DNA from: Paenarthrobacter sp. PH39-S1
GTDB taxonomy: Bacteria > Actinomycetota > Actinomycetes > Actinomycetales > Micrococcaceae
NCBI RefSeq assembly: GCF_030063245.1
Contig: NZ_JASISR010000024.1
Location: 1 to 64,000, forward strand
DNA length: 64,000 bases
Reading direction: 5' to 3'
Program-made: the position numbers and the translations under genes
Shown: positions 8,397-19,034 of the stretch, piece by piece
Position numbering within the stretch: position 1 is the stretch's first letter
How the letters are laid out: each line of letters starts with the position of its first letter
Notes under the pieces: generated by a model
What the model was told of the DNA's origin: nothing
Seen by the model: the letters and a program-made list of their open reading frames with translations, nothing else
The model's database searches: none

Positions 8397-8954
8397 CTAC
8401 AGGGTGAAGGTGGCACCCTTCTTCAGCCCGTGTTTGCCCCTGATCTCGTCGAGGTGACCGTAGGGGGCCACTCCGATGCTCAGCTTGGTGACATCCAGAT
8501 CGGACTCGCGCGCGCAAATTTTGATGCCCGCGACGGCTTTGGCAGCATCCGGAGCCACCGTGAAGATATTGAGCTTCCCTGCCCCGAACTCGCTGCGGTC
8601 GACGACGCCGATGCCCCGCCAGGCGAAGAATGACGTAATGCTGCTGGTGGCCTTGCGCTCGAGATACCGGTCCCGTTCCGTCCCCTCCACGGACTTCAAG
8701 GCGAACTGGGCGATGACCCAGTACTGCTCCTCCAGCGGAATGACCCGGAACCCGTCCTCGATCGCATGGGTCTCGAAGGCTGCCAGCAGCGCCGCACCGG
8801 CGTCGGACGTCTCCGCGGGCGATTCCTTGGTCACGCTTTGATGCCCGACGGCTCCTGCGTTGACCACGAAGACCCCGTCCTCGGCGTCGCGCCATGCTTC
8901 ACGGAATTCCAGCACGCCGCCGTCGGTCTTTTTGTACATTCTGATAATGCTCAT
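8397..8954 (-). CDS. Hypothetical protein, last gene of the dxs-DUF402 group
   Basis: This 185-residue soluble protein has no signal peptide or membrane segment, and I do not recognise its family. It begins with [13 protein letters not shown], has several aromatic residues mid-protein (QYWVIAQFALKS, ITSFFAWRGIG) and ends with KKGATFTL. The ATG overlaps the stop of the DUF402 gene by four bases (ATGA), and a strong terminator follows, so it is almost certainly a real gene co-translated with DUF402. No function is proposed. Confidence 0.7.
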   Translation of the reverse strand: MSIIRMYKKTDGGVLEFREAWRDAEDGVFVVNAGAVGHQSVTKESPAETSDAGAALLAAFETHAIEDGFRVIPLEEQYWVIAQFALKSVEGTERDRYLERKATSSITSFFAWRGIGVVDRSEFGAGKLNIFTVAPDAAKAVAGIKICARESDLDVTKLSIGVAPYGHLDEIRGKHGLKKGATFTL

Positions 8955-9496
8955 GCCCGCCCGTTCTCAAACCATTTGGTGTCCGTGCCGTCAAACGGCC
9001 CCTGCCGCGCCGTCACGGCCGCAAGGATGCGGTCGCATTCGGACCGTATTCCGGTAATAACCTCCGCCGGGTAGCCCATGGCCACCTGGTGTTCGGCAAA
9101 TTCATCCTCGTCATCGACAAACGCTCCGTGTGCCCGCCTCCGGATGACGTCGAGGTCCATATCGATCAGATGGAACTCAAACACGTGCGGCCGGATCAGG
9201 TTCCAGCCGGGGTCCACGGCAAGATCGACATACAGCTCGGTGCCGTCCGGATGCCGTTCATCAAAGAACGTGGCCACGTAACTGCCGCTGCGCGGAATGA
9301 GCAGGACCGCGTCGGACGCGGTATAGAGCGCGGCCCCGGGCCGGGAAATGAATTCGTTGCTGCCCTGGAAAATCCACCAGCCATACTGGTCCTCACCCAA
9401 ATACCGGCCGGGCACCACCCAGTGCGGCTTCGCATTCCATTTCCGGTTCCGCGCCACCACCAGATCCCCGGGTTCGATGCCTTCCGGCCGACTCAC
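8951..9496 (-). CDS. DUF402 domain-containing protein
   Basis: The 181 residues match the DUF402 fold (FomD/Ntdp-type nucleoside di/triphosphate phosphatases). There is an N-terminal beta-barrel ([22 protein letters not shown]) and the metal-binding acidic C-terminal part ([29 protein letters not shown]). The Asp and Glu clusters are where such enzymes hold divalent metal. The start is GTG at 9496, overlapping the dxs stop by four bases (GTGA). Hydrolysis of nucleotide or organic diphosphates is a family-level inference. Coupling to dxs is notable because isoprenoid precursors are diphosphates. Confidence 0.85.
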   Translation of the reverse strand: MSRPEGIEPGDLVVARNRKWNAKPHWVVPGRYLGEDQYGWWIFQGSNEFISRPGAALYTASDAVLLIPRSGSYVATFFDERHPDGTELYVDLAVDPGWNLIRPHVFEFHLIDMDLDVIRRRAHGAFVDDEDEFAEHQVAMGYPAEVITGIRSECDRILAAVTARQGPFDGTDTKWFENGRA

Positions 9497-11466
9497 AGCT
9501 GTGGAAGCTGCCCGGTGTGCGGGGCCTCCTGGCCGGGCATCGGACGGGCAAACGGAACCTTGGTACCCAGCACTTGGGCGACGACGTCCTGTGCCACGCG
9601 CTGAGCGGTCAGCCCGACGCGCTTCAGCACCTGCGACCGGCTGCCGTGATCGAGGAATTCGACCGGCAGGCCCACCTCGTTCAGTGCGGTGTCAACGCCA
9701 GCCGCGCGCAGTTCCTGGCGGATGCGCGAGCCAATGCCGCCAGCCCGGACGCCGTCTTCAATCACGATGACGATGCGGTGCTGTGCCGCCAACGAGACGA
9801 CGGAGGGCGGTACCGGCAGCACCCAGCGGGGATCGATAACCGTGGAGCTGATTCCCTGCGCGCCGAGCCGGTTGCAGACGTTCAAAGCCATTTCACTCAT
9901 CGCCCCGACGCTGACGATCAGCACGTCGTTGTCCGTCGATCCGGCCGGGCGCCGCGCCAGTACGTCCACACCGTCGTCGAGCCTTTCGATGGCCTCGCTC
10001 TCGGCGCCGACATTACCCTTGGAATACCGGATGACTGTCGGGGCATCGGAAACGGCCACGGCTTCGCGCAGTTCTTCCCGCAGCCGGGAGGCATCGCGGG
10101 GGGCGGCGAGGTGCAGTCCCGGGACGATCTGCAGCATGGACAGGTCCCACATGCCATGGTGGCTGGCGCCGTCCGGGCCGGTCACTCCGGCGCGGTCCAG
10201 CACAACGGTGACGCCGGCTTTGTGCAGCGCAACGTCCATCAGCAGCTGGTCAAAGGCGCGGTTCAGGAACGTGGCGTACATCGCGACGATGGGGTGCAGG
10301 CCACCGAACGCCATGCCCGCGGCGCTGGTGAGGGCATGCTGTTCGGCGATGCCGACGTCGAAAACCCGGTCCGGATGCCGCTCGGCGAACTTGTGCAGGC
10401 CGACGGGGATCAGCATGGCGCCGGTGATGCCAACAATGTCCGGGCGTTCATCGGCGATGTCGGCGATTTCGTCCGCGAAAACGCCTGTCCAGGACCTGCC
10501 GCTGGTCCCGCCGACGGGCTCGCCCGTTTCGGGATCAATGACTCCGACGGCATGGAACTGATCCGCTTCGTGTGCCCGGGCGGGGGCGAAGCCGTGGCCC
10601 TTTTCAGTAATCGCGTGGACAATGACGGGACCGCCGAAGTTCTTCGCCGCGGTCAGCGCCGCTTCCATGGCTTTTTCATCATGTCCGTTGACGGGCCCGA
10701 TGTATTTGAGCCCCAGGTTATCGAACAGCCCCTGCGGCGCCCACCAGTCCTTGATGCCGGTTTTCGCCGCGTGCAGGCTCTTGTACACGAACTGTCCGGC
10801 CAGGTTTCCGCTTTGCAGCTTCTGCTTGGCCCAGGACATGGTGTCCTCGTACTTGGGATGTGTGCGGACATGGTCGATGGCCGGGCGCATGGAGGCCAAA
10901 TAGTCGGCGAGGCCGCCGACGGTGGGTGCGTAGGAGCGGCCGTTGTCATTAACGACGACGACGACGCGGCGTCGTTTGTCCGCGGCAATGTTGTTCAGGG
11001 CTTCCCAGGTCATTCCGCCGGTCAGCGCGCCGTCGCCAACGACGGCGACGACGTAGCGCTCTCCTTCTCCGGTGAGCTGGCGGGCACGGGAGATGCCGTC
11101 CGCCCAGGAGAGCGAGGACGACGCGTGGGAGCTTTCCACGATGTCGTGGACCGATTCCGCTCGGGACGGGTACCCGGAGAGCCCGCCTTGCTGTCGGAGC
11201 GTGGAGAAGTCCTGCCGGCCGGTGACCAGCTTATGCACATAGGACTGGTGCCCGGTGTCAAAAACGATGCTGTCCCGAGGAGAATCGAATACCCGGTGGA
11301 TGGCGAGCGTCAGTTCGACGACGCCGAGATTGGGCCCGAGGTGGCCGCCGGTTGCGGACACATTAGTGATCAGGAAGCTGCGGATCTCCTCCGCCAACTG
11401 ATCCATTTGCGCGCCGTTGAGTTTGCTCAGGTCAGCCGGGTGCCGGATCGTCTCTAAAAGTCCCAT
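9493..11466 (-). CDS. dxs: 1-deoxy-D-xylulose-5-phosphate synthase
   Basis: The enzyme condenses pyruvate and glyceraldehyde 3-phosphate to DXP, the first step of the MEP isoprenoid pathway, using thiamine diphosphate. The 657-residue product starts [16 protein letters not shown], with AGGAG upstream of the ATG at 11466. The in-frame extension to 11742 has no family similarity. Seen in order are GHQSYVHK, the ThDP motif [16 protein letters not shown], the transketolase-like pyrimidine domain with the catalytic Glu region ([16 protein letters not shown]) and the C-terminal transketolase domain. It leads a dxs-DUF402-hypothetical group. Confidence 0.97.
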   Translation of the reverse strand: MGLLETIRHPADLSKLNGAQMDQLAEEIRSFLITNVSATGGHLGPNLGVVELTLAIHRVFDSPRDSIVFDTGHQSYVHKLVTGRQDFSTLRQQGGLSGYPSRAESVHDIVESSHASSSLSWADGISRARQLTGEGERYVVAVVGDGALTGGMTWEALNNIAADKRRRVVVVVNDNGRSYAPTVGGLADYLASMRPAIDHVRTHPKYEDTMSWAKQKLQSGNLAGQFVYKSLHAAKTGIKDWWAPQGLFDNLGLKYIGPVNGHDEKAMEAALTAAKNFGGPVIVHAITEKGHGFAPARAHEADQFHAVGVIDPETGEPVGGTSGRSWTGVFADEIADIADERPDIVGITGAMLIPVGLHKFAERHPDRVFDVGIAEQHALTSAAGMAFGGLHPIVAMYATFLNRAFDQLLMDVALHKAGVTVVLDRAGVTGPDGASHHGMWDLSMLQIVPGLHLAAPRDASRLREELREAVAVSDAPTVIRYSKGNVGAESEAIERLDDGVDVLARRPAGSTDNDVLIVSVGAMSEMALNVCNRLGAQGISSTVIDPRWVLPVPPSVVSLAAQHRIVIVIEDGVRAGGIGSRIRQELRAAGVDTALNEVGLPVEFLDHGSRSQVLKRVGLTAQRVAQDVVAQVLGTKVPFARPMPGQEAPHTGQLPQL

Positions 11467-11541
11467 AGGTCCTCTCCTAGGATCGACCATTTGTCGACTC
11501 ATTCTAGCGCCTGTATGCGGCCGGTCATGCCCCGGCGCACG

Positions 11542-11589
11542 GCGCGGGCCCCGGCCCGGACGGCAATCCGTCCGGACCGGGGCCCGCGC
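11542..11589. terminator. Long hairpin between acnA and dxs
   Basis: The arms 11542-11554 and 11577-11589 form a perfect 13-bp GC stem. After one mismatch it continues into 8 more pairs (11556-11563 with 11568-11575) closed by a CAAT loop. It lies 52 nt after the acnA stop and should terminate acnA transcription. No T-tract follows. Confidence 0.75.
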
Positions 11590-11641
11590 TCGACCGGCAT
11601 ATTCAGCCCGACAAGCTTCATCGGCGCCGCATAGGGCAGGA

Positions 11642-14500
11642 TCAGTTCGTGGCTGAGATCTGACGCAGCACGTACTGCAGGATGCCGCCGTTACGGTAGT
11701 AATCGGCTTCGCCTGGCGTGTCGATGCGCAGCACGGCGTCAAAGGACGTATCCGTGCCGTCTTCTGCCGTGGCCGTGACCTTGAGCGTCTTCGGTGTGCT
11801 GCCTTCGTTCAGGGCGGTGACCCCTGAAACGGAGAATACCTCGGTGCCGGTCAATCCCAGCGACTGGGCATTTTGGCCGGCCGGATACTGCAGCGGCAGG
11901 ACCCCCATGCCGATTAGATTGGAGCGGTGGATGCGCTCGTAGCTCTCGGCGACGACCGCCCTGACCCCCAGCAGCGCGGTGCCCTTGGCGGCCCAGTCGC
12001 GTGAGGAACCGGAGCCGTATTCCTTGCCGGCCAGGACCACCAGCGGGATCCCGGCAGCCTGGTAGTTGACCGAGGCATCGTACACGCGGGCCTGCGGCGC
12101 ATCGGCTTGGCTGAAGTCGCGGGTGAAACCGCCCTCGACGCCGGCGCCGTTGTTTTCGGCCGCGAGCAGTTGGTTCCTGATCCGGATGTTGGCGAACGTT
12201 CCGCGGATCATGACCTCGTGGTTTCCGCGGCGGGAACCATAGGAGTTGAAGTCCTTCCGCTCCACCCCATGGGCCAGCAGATACTGGCCCGCCGGCGTGT
12301 CCGACTTGAAGGAACCGGCCGGGGAGATGTGGTCCGTGGTGACGGAATCCCCCAACATCAGCAGGACGCGTGCACCGGCAATGTCCTCGACCGGGTCCGG
12401 CTGGGCCTTCATGCCCTCGAAGTAGGGGGGCTTGCGGACATAGGTGGAGTCCTCCGCCCAGGCGAAGGTGTCACCCTTGGGCGTGTCGAGGGACTGCCAG
12501 CGCTCGTCGCCCTCGAAGATCGTGGCGTAGGACTTCGTGAACATGTCCTTGTCGATCGACGCGTCCATGACCTGCTGGACCTCCGTCGGGTTCGGCCAGA
12601 TGTCCTTCAGAAAGACGTCGTTGCCGTTCTCATCCTGGCCCAACGGGTCCTCGTCGAAGTCGAAGTCCATCGACCCGGCCAGGGCATAGGCTATCACCAG
12701 CGGCGGCGACGCCAGGTAGTTCATCTTCACGTCCGGATTGATGCGGCCTTCGAAGTTGCGGTTACCGGAGAGGACGGCCGTGACGGCCAGGTCGTGCTCG
12801 GCGATCGCGGCGGAGATTTCTTCCTCCAGCGGGCCGGAGTTACCGATGCAGGTGGCGCAGCCGTAGCCGACGGTGTAGAAGCCCAGCTTTTCCAGGTACG
12901 GGATCAGGCCGGACTTTTCGTAGTAGTCGGTGACGACCTTGGACCCTGGGGCCACGGAGGTCTTCACCCACGGCTTCGAAGCCAGGCCCTTGTTGACGGC
13001 GTTGCGGGCCAGCACTGCGGCGGCCAGCATGACCGATGGGTTGGAGGTGTTGGTGCAGGAGGTGATGGAGGCGATGCTCACGGCCCCGTGGTCGAGCTCG
13101 AATTCGCGGCCATCGGCCATCCGCACCTGGACCGGTTCACTGACGCGTCCGGCTGCGCCATGGGCCGCCGAGTACTTCGGCGGCTCGCGGTCCGTGTCGG
13201 TGACCTTGGTGTCCGGCTGCGTGAACGACGGCGGATCCGAGGCCGGGAAGCTCTCCTCCAGCGACTCGTCGACCGTCCCCGCGTCGGCCTCGTGGGCGAC
13301 GTAGTTCAGGATGTCGTTGCGGAACTCGTCCTTGGCGTTGGTCAGTTCGATGCGGTCCTGCGGGCGCTTTGGTCCGGCAATGGAGGAAACCACCGTGGAC
13401 AGGTCCAATTCGAGGTATTCGGAGAACTTAATGTCGATGGACGGATCGTGCCACAGACCTTGTTCCTTAGCATAGGCCTCGACCAGCGCCAGCTGATCGT
13501 CGCTGCGACCGGTCAGGCGCAGGTAGTCCATGGTGACCTGATCAATCGGGAACATTGCCGCAGTGGAGCCGAATTCCGGGCTCATATTGCCAATCGTGGC
13601 ACGGTTGGCCAGCGGCACCGCGGCAACGCCTTCGCCGTAGAATTCGACAAACTTTCCGACCACGCCGTGGTTACGGAGCATCTCGGTGATGGTCAGCACC
13701 ACATCGGTCGCGGTGGCACCGGCGGGGATCAAACCGGTCAGTTTCAACCCGACGACGCGGGGAATCAGCATGGAGACGGACTGGCCGAGCATGGCGGCCT
13801 CCGCCTCGATGCCGCCGACGCCCCAACCGAGCACGCCCAGGCCGTTGACCATGGTGGTGTGCGAGTCCGTGCCGACGCAGGTGTCCGGGTAGGCGCGCAA
13901 CGTCTTTACGCCGTCGACCTCCACCGTGCGGGTCATGACGGTGCGGGCCAGGTACTCGATGTTGACCTGGTGGACGATGCCCATGCCCGGGGGGACAACC
14001 TTGAAGTCATCAAAAGCCGTCTGGCCCCAGCGCAGGAACTGGTAACGCTCACCGTTGCGCTGGTACTCGATGTCCATATTGCGTTCGACGGCGTCAGCGC
14101 TACCAAACACATCGATCTGCACCGAGTGGTCAATCACCATTTCAGCCGGAGCGAGCGGGTTGACCCGGGTGGGATCCCCACCGAGTTCCTTGACGGCCTC
14201 GCGCATGGTGGCCAGGTCAACGATGCAGGGAACCCCGGTGAAGTCCTGCATGATGACGCGGGCCGGCGTGAACTGAATCTCCGTATCGGGCTGCGCGTCC
14301 GGGTTCCAGCCGGCGAGGGCGCGCACGTGGTCCGCGGTGATATTGGCACCGTCCTCGGTGCGCAGCAAATTCTCCAGCAATATTTTAAGGCTGTACGGAA
14401 GGCGTTGTGCCCCTTCTACCGAATTCAACCGGAAAATCTCGTATTCGGTCCCGGCTACGTCTAGTACGCCTTTGGAACCAAAACTGTCCACATTCGTCAT
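11642..14500 (-). CDS. acnA: Aconitate hydratase A
   Basis: This 952-residue monofunctional TCA-cycle enzyme isomerises citrate to isocitrate with a 4Fe-4S cluster. The cluster-ligand cysteines are visible in [12 protein letters not shown] and [10 protein letters not shown]. Other landmarks are the substrate-binding [31 protein letters not shown] region and the swivelling C-terminal domain with [17 protein letters not shown] and [15 protein letters not shown]. About 50 residues of acidic, Asp/Pro-rich sequence (near residues 400-450) form an insert between domains, as in other actinobacterial AcnA. The start ATG has GAGGAG 8 nt upstream. Length and domain order are normal. Confidence 0.97.
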   Translation of the reverse strand: MTNVDSFGSKGVLDVAGTEYEIFRLNSVEGAQRLPYSLKILLENLLRTEDGANITADHVRALAGWNPDAQPDTEIQFTPARVIMQDFTGVPCIVDLATMREAVKELGGDPTRVNPLAPAEMVIDHSVQIDVFGSADAVERNMDIEYQRNGERYQFLRWGQTAFDDFKVVPPGMGIVHQVNIEYLARTVMTRTVEVDGVKTLRAYPDTCVGTDSHTTMVNGLGVLGWGVGGIEAEAAMLGQSVSMLIPRVVGLKLTGLIPAGATATDVVLTITEMLRNHGVVGKFVEFYGEGVAAVPLANRATIGNMSPEFGSTAAMFPIDQVTMDYLRLTGRSDDQLALVEAYAKEQGLWHDPSIDIKFSEYLELDLSTVVSSIAGPKRPQDRIELTNAKDEFRNDILNYVAHEADAGTVDESLEESFPASDPPSFTQPDTKVTDTDREPPKYSAAHGAAGRVSEPVQVRMADGREFELDHGAVSIASITSCTNTSNPSVMLAAAVLARNAVNKGLASKPWVKTSVAPGSKVVTDYYEKSGLIPYLEKLGFYTVGYGCATCIGNSGPLEEEISAAIAEHDLAVTAVLSGNRNFEGRINPDVKMNYLASPPLVIAYALAGSMDFDFDEDPLGQDENGNDVFLKDIWPNPTEVQQVMDASIDKDMFTKSYATIFEGDERWQSLDTPKGDTFAWAEDSTYVRKPPYFEGMKAQPDPVEDIAGARVLLMLGDSVTTDHISPAGSFKSDTPAGQYLLAHGVERKDFNSYGSRRGNHEVMIRGTFANIRIRNQLLAAENNGAGVEGGFTRDFSQADAPQARVYDASVNYQAAGIPLVVLAGKEYGSGSSRDWAAKGTALLGVRAVVAESYERIHRSNLIGMGVLPLQYPAGQNAQSLGLTGTEVFSVSGVTALNEGSTPKTLKVTATAEDGTDTSFDAVLRIDTPGEADYYRNGGILQYVLRQISATN

Positions 14501-14568
14501 CGTTGGACTCCTCTCGCCACAGCTTTTATCTTTGCCACGCGGCGCCTGACCCGCTAGTTAGGAGGTCC

Positions 14569-17211
14569 TTACTCGCGCTCGGACACGGCTCCCCGTTTTT
14601 TCAGGAACCGGTACAAGAATTCGATCGCCGTGCAGCCCAGTACTACTACTCCTATCGTAGCCGCCAGCAGCCGGCCGCCCGGAATCTGCAGGGCGAAGAA
14701 GGCCCGCCCGAAGGGAACTGCAAGGATCAGGGCCAGCACCAGGATCAGGGCCACCAGCAGCAGCGCCCGCCACTTATCGAACGGCCGGGCCAGTGCCGAG
14801 AGCACCCACAGGGCCACCAGCAGGACCGTGACCGTTGTCGCCGTCTGGCCGGCCTGGACCTGGGCCCCGGGATCAAGCGCCGGGTCCGCGAAGGCGCGTG
14901 AGTAGCCGTACACCGACAGGATGCACGCACTGATGATCACTCCCGCGGGGACGGAAAACATCAGGCAGCGCCGCAGGAACCCTGGTTGGTAGCGGCGCTT
15001 ATTGGGCAGCAGCGCCAGGAAGAACGCCGGGATGCCGATCGTGAGCGAACTGACGATGGAAAGCTGACGGGGCAGGAAGGGGTACTGCCACAGCAGCAGT
15101 CCGATCACCAGCGAAATGATCACCGCGTAGGCGGTCTTGGTGAGGAACAGATTAGCGACCCGTTCGACGTTCGCAATCACCCGCCGGCCTTCGGCCACCA
15201 CCGACGGCATCCGGGAAAACTGGCCATCCAGCAGCACCAACCGGGACACTGCCTTCGTCGCGGCGGCACCGGAACCCATGGCGATGCCGATGTCGGCGCT
15301 CTTGAGCGCCAGGGCGTCATTGACGCCGTCGCCGGTCATCGCGACCACATACCCCCGCCCCTGCAGGGCCAGCACAATGGATTTTTTCTGTTCCGGGGAC
15401 ACCCGTCCCAGCACGTGCTCGCGCTCCAGCACCTCCCCCATGGCCGCCACATCATCGGGAAGCCCGCGGGCGTCGTACCCGTGCTGCGCATCCGAAAAGC
15501 CCACGGCACGGGCCACCGCCGCAACGGTGCGGGGATTGTCGCCGGAGATAATGCGCAACGCAACGCCCTGTTCGCGGAAGTAGGACAGCGTTTGAGCAGC
15601 GTCGGAGCGGATCTTCTCCCGAAAGGTGAGCAGCGCCACCGGGGTGAGGGTACCCGGCAACACGCCCGCGGAGACCTGTTCGACGGCGAAAGGTGACGGG
15701 GTGTGCGCCAGCAGCAGAGCGCGCAGACCCTGGGCGGATAGCTGCGCCGCGTGCTCCAGCGTCTGCGCGTGGCCAGGAGCCTGCGCGTCCAACAGCATCT
15801 CCGGTGCGCCGAAGAACCAGCCGGCGCCCGAACCGACCGGCCTCCCGTCGTCGGGAGCGCTGACACCGCCGGGAGAACCATCGAATCCCACGGCACTGTA
15901 CTTGCGGACGCTGTTGAACGGGACCACCCGGGCGGGCGATCCGGCGGGCGTGCGGACAAATTCGGGCCGCAGCGCGGCGGCGGTGGCATTGGCGTTGTCA
16001 TCCGAGCCGAAATAGCCGAGGGCCTCTTCCCAGCCCGGCGGCGGGGCATCGCCGAGCAAATGCCGGCCCTCGAGGACAATCAGGCCCTCCGTCAGCGTTC
16101 CGGTTTTGTCCAGGCAAACCATGTCCACCCGGGCCAGACCCTCAACCGCGGGCAGTTCCTGCACCAGCACTTGCCGCCGGGCCAGCGTCACCGCCGCCAG
16201 CGCGAAGGAAATACTCGTCAGCAGCACCAGCCCTTCCGGAATCATGGCCACAATGCTGGCCACCGCACCGACCACCGCACCTTTCCATCCTCCGGAGGCC
16301 AGCGCCGGGCCCCAGCCGCCGCGGGCCTGGATCTGGCCGTTGATCACCAGCAGTACAATCGGAATCAACGCCCAGCTGATGTACACAATAATGCGGTTGA
16401 TCGCGTTGCGGATTTCCGAGTTGACCAGCGAAAAACGCTTCGCCTCCGCCGTCAGCTTGCTGGCATAAGACTCCGCTCCGGCCCGGATCACCCGCGCCGT
16501 CCCGGACCCGGCCACGACGGACGAGCCGGAGAGGACCTCGTCCCCGGCGTTCTTGACGACTGCATCCGATTCCCCGCTGAGCAGGGATTCATCGACGTCA
16601 AGACCCTCCGCAGTGAGCACGAGCGCATCGGCCGGGACCTGATCCCCTGCCCGCAGCACCAGCACGTCGTCGTGCAGCACGGCACCCACGCTAAGCTCCA
16701 GCACCGTATCGGCCCGCAGCACATGGGCCTTGGGCGCGTGCAGGACCGCCAGCCGGTCCAGCGTGCGTTTGGCCCGGAATTCCTGGACCACACCGATGGC
16801 TGTGTTGGCGACGACGATGAAACCGAAGAGCGCGTCGCGCGGGTCCCCCACCAGTAGGACGATCACCAGGCACGCACCCAGCACACCGTTAAAGAGGGTG
16901 AAAAGGTTCGCCCGCAGAATCTGCCAGATGCTCCTGCTGCCCTCGTGCGGCACGGCATTGGTCAGCCCGGCGGCGGTCCGCTCCTGGATCTGAGCGGCAT
17001 CCAGCCCGTGCTCCGCCAGCGCGGCCTCGTTCAGCGGCCGCAGTGCTCCGCGGGCCAGCGCCAGGGCGGCCAGATGTGCAGCGGCGCGCGCCGACGGGCC
17101 CGCCGTGAGAGGGGTGGATTTCGTCGCCCCCGTTTTCCTCCACGGCCTGGTCTTACCCGACGCCCCCGGCTTCACCGACTGACCCGGCTTCGCCGCGGGC
17201 GCTGGCGTCAA
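14569..17211 (-). CDS. Cation-transporting P-type ATPase (CtpE-like)
   Basis: The product has 880 residues. The phosphorylated Asp368 lies in DKTGTLT, the actuator loop has SGES (~212-215), the membrane motif PEGL is at 325-328, and the hinge is MTGDGVNDALALK. There is no N-terminal heavy-metal domain and no CPC motif, so it is not a Cu/Zn/Cd pump. The pattern fits the mycobacterial CtpE group, linked to Ca2+, which is a family-level inference. A basic Lys/Pro/Ala-rich tail of about 40 residues precedes the core. The TTG start overlaps the methyltransferase stop (TTGA), with GGGAG 7 nt upstream, so it is coupled to that gene. Confidence 0.88.
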   Translation of the reverse strand: MTPAPAAKPGQSVKPGASGKTRPWRKTGATKSTPLTAGPSARAAAHLAALALARGALRPLNEAALAEHGLDAAQIQERTAAGLTNAVPHEGSRSIWQILRANLFTLFNGVLGACLVIVLLVGDPRDALFGFIVVANTAIGVVQEFRAKRTLDRLAVLHAPKAHVLRADTVLELSVGAVLHDDVLVLRAGDQVPADALVLTAEGLDVDESLLSGESDAVVKNAGDEVLSGSSVVAGSGTARVIRAGAESYASKLTAEAKRFSLVNSEIRNAINRIIVYISWALIPIVLLVINGQIQARGGWGPALASGGWKGAVVGAVASIVAMIPEGLVLLTSISFALAAVTLARRQVLVQELPAVEGLARVDMVCLDKTGTLTEGLIVLEGRHLLGDAPPPGWEEALGYFGSDDNANATAAALRPEFVRTPAGSPARVVPFNSVRKYSAVGFDGSPGGVSAPDDGRPVGSGAGWFFGAPEMLLDAQAPGHAQTLEHAAQLSAQGLRALLLAHTPSPFAVEQVSAGVLPGTLTPVALLTFREKIRSDAAQTLSYFREQGVALRIISGDNPRTVAAVARAVGFSDAQHGYDARGLPDDVAAMGEVLEREHVLGRVSPEQKKSIVLALQGRGYVVAMTGDGVNDALALKSADIGIAMGSGAAATKAVSRLVLLDGQFSRMPSVVAEGRRVIANVERVANLFLTKTAYAVIISLVIGLLLWQYPFLPRQLSIVSSLTIGIPAFFLALLPNKRRYQPGFLRRCLMFSVPAGVIISACILSVYGYSRAFADPALDPGAQVQAGQTATTVTVLLVALWVLSALARPFDKWRALLLVALILVLALILAVPFGRAFFALQIPGGRLLAATIGVVVLGCTAIEFLYRFLKKRGAVSERE

Positions 17212-19034
17212 GAACCGGCTCCCGGCGTGAGCAGGGCAACTGTCTCCAGATGATGCGTGTGCGGGTACAGGTCGAAGGCCCGCAGCTTCGACAGGTTCCA
17301 GCCGGCCGCCCGGAAGTAGCCGACGTCCCGGGCGAATGACGCCGGGTCACAAGAAACGTAGACGACGGCGCGGGGAGCCAAAGCGATCAGCTGGCGCACC
17401 ACCGTTTTACCGGCTCCGGCCCGCGGCGGATCCAGTACGACGGCGTCAAACCGGCTGTTGGGCTGACCACGCCTCGCCTGCAGCACCCGCTCCACCCGGC
17501 CGCGCTGGATCTCCACGTGGGCCGCCGCATGCAGGTTTTTGCGGGCGTCCTTGCTGGTGCCCACTGATCCTTCCACGGACAGTACCGAGCCGGAAGGGCC
17601 TACTGCGTCGGCCAGTGAGGCGGTAAACAGCCCCGCGCCGGCGTACAGATCGGCCACGGCGGCGCCGGGGAATAGATACCCCGTCTTACCTCGCCCGTCC
17701 GGCCTGCCTGACGCGTCCGCACCGTCCGTTCCGCCGCGGCCCCCCGCGCTGCCGGCCCCGTCTGCCTCGCCCGTGAGGAAGTCCATCGCCGCCCCGGTAA
17801 GCACCTCCGGCGCACGTCTGTGGATCTGCCAGAAGCCGCCGCCGCTGACGCGGAATTCATGCCCGGCAGCAGATTCCGAGACCCAGCCTCGGCCGTTGAC
17901 GGGTGTGAGCGCTCCGCTCTCCGGTTCCCAGCCCGCGACGGAGACGGCCGAGCCGGTGGCCGCTGCAGGTCCAGCCACGGAGTCCGGCGCATCCGCAGCT
18001 CGCGCTGCTGCTCCCGCTCCTGTTCCCTGTGTTCCCTGTGTTCCCTGTGTTCCCTGTGTTCCCGCTGTGCCCGGCGATCCCGCCGCATGGTGCTGAAGCT
18101 GCGCTGCGATGCGCTTCAGGGCCAGTCCCCTGGCCTTGGCGGAGAGCTGCGGATCAGTGGCCAACAGCACCAGCGGCGCCGAGCCATTGGCCGGTGCCGA
18201 TACCTCGATGCGGACAATGCCTGACAGATCGATTTCCCACAGGCGCAGGGCATTGATGTCCACAGAGGCCAGCGGCATTTCACGGATCGGCAGGACAGCC
18301 TCCGAGCGGTGGGCGTGCATGCCGAGCCGGCCGGGAGCCACGGGGACGGCAGAGCCAGCGACCGCAGGGCCCGACACGGCAGAGCCAGCGACCGCAGGGC
18401 CCGACACGGCAGAGCCGCTGTCAGTGGTCCCTGTCACAGCAAAGCCGGCGCGCGTCCGCCAGCCCAGGGCAGCACCATGGGCGTCAGCACCGCCAGAGGC
18501 AGGCCTGTCGGAATCAACATCCTCGACACCCGCGGCCAGCAGCGCCGACCCGGAACTTTCGCTGCCCGCGGCCCGCTCCCCGTCTGCACCACCGGTTCCG
18601 CCGGTTCCGCCGCCAGCTCTCCCGCCGGTTCGGTCGCCCGTTCCAATGCCGAGGTCAATGCCAGCAAGCCGCCGCAGCTGCTCGGCCAACACGTCCGCCT
18701 TGAGCCGGCGCTGACGTTCACGGCTGATGTGCCCGAACTCGGCCCCGCCGACGGGCAACCGCCCGGCGGCCGCCGCCTTGAGGGCGTCGGCTTCGGCCCA
18801 GAAGTGCGGAACCCGGTCCGCGGACGCTTCCAGCACGTCGGTGACATCCGCGCGCCAAAAGGATGCGTCGTCGTCGTGCTCGGTCAACGCAACCCGCACC
18901 ACTTCGCCCGGAATGCCGTGCCGGACAAATATCACCCGACCCTCGTGCCGGGCCACGCAATGGCCACCGTGCGCCACCGGACCCAAGGTGAGGGTCAGCG
19001 TCTGCAGGTTATTCACCGGTCGTGCTCCTGGCAT
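17208..19034 (-). CDS. TrmA/RumA-family class I SAM-dependent RNA methyltransferase
   Basis: This 608-residue product probably makes 5-methyluridine in RNA. An N-terminal TRAM-like beta-barrel (residues ~5-65) comes before the catalytic domain. The C-terminal Rossmann part has VADLYAGAGLFTASLADAVG for SAM, VVLDPPRAGAGK, and VYVSCDPASFARD with the catalytic Cys. Typical actinobacterial homologues are about 400-450 residues. The excess comes from two Gly/Ala/Ser/Thr-rich inserts, roughly residues 145-250 and 320-390, built partly from DNA tandem repeats. The ATG shares its A with the permease stop (TGATG). Whether the inserts are tolerated or expressed is unknown. Confidence 0.88.
   Translation of the reverse strand: MPGARPVNNLQTLTLTLGPVAHGGHCVARHEGRVIFVRHGIPGEVVRVALTEHDDDASFWRADVTDVLEASADRVPHFWAEADALKAAAAGRLPVGGAEFGHISRERQRRLKADVLAEQLRRLAGIDLGIGTGDRTGGRAGGGTGGTGGADGERAAGSESSGSALLAAGVEDVDSDRPASGGADAHGAALGWRTRAGFAVTGTTDSGSAVSGPAVAGSAVSGPAVAGSAVPVAPGRLGMHAHRSEAVLPIREMPLASVDINALRLWEIDLSGIVRIEVSAPANGSAPLVLLATDPQLSAKARGLALKRIAAQLQHHAAGSPGTAGTQGTQGTQGTQGTGAGAAARAADAPDSVAGPAAATGSAVSVAGWEPESGALTPVNGRGWVSESAAGHEFRVSGGGFWQIHRRAPEVLTGAAMDFLTGEADGAGSAGGRGGTDGADASGRPDGRGKTGYLFPGAAVADLYAGAGLFTASLADAVGPSGSVLSVEGSVGTSKDARKNLHAAAHVEIQRGRVERVLQARRGQPNSRFDAVVLDPPRAGAGKTVVRQLIALAPRAVVYVSCDPASFARDVGYFRAAGWNLSKLRAFDLYPHTHHLETVALLTPGAGS
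18021..18063. repeat. 9-bp tandem repeat inside the RNA methyltransferase gene
   Basis: The unit TGTTCCCTG occurs 4.8 times without interruption. On the coding strand it reads as a Thr-Gln-Gly repeat, so copy-number changes keep the frame. Confidence 0.9.
18346..18416. repeat. 30-bp tandem repeat inside the RNA methyltransferase gene
   Basis: A 30-bp unit beginning ACGGCAGAGCCAGCG occurs 2.4 times, perfectly. It encodes the peptide repeat SGPAVAGSAV within the first low-complexity insert. Confidence 0.9.

Noticed and set aside
12107-14464. 785-codon open frame on the plus strand opposite acnA
   Set aside because: It lies entirely within aconitase on the other strand. Its composition (Gly/Val/Asp/His-rich) is that of an antisense high-GC shadow.
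18021-18416. Direct repeats considered as a CRISPR array
   Set aside because: Units are contiguous 9-bp and 30-bp repeats with no spacers, inside a coding frame, and no cas genes are near.
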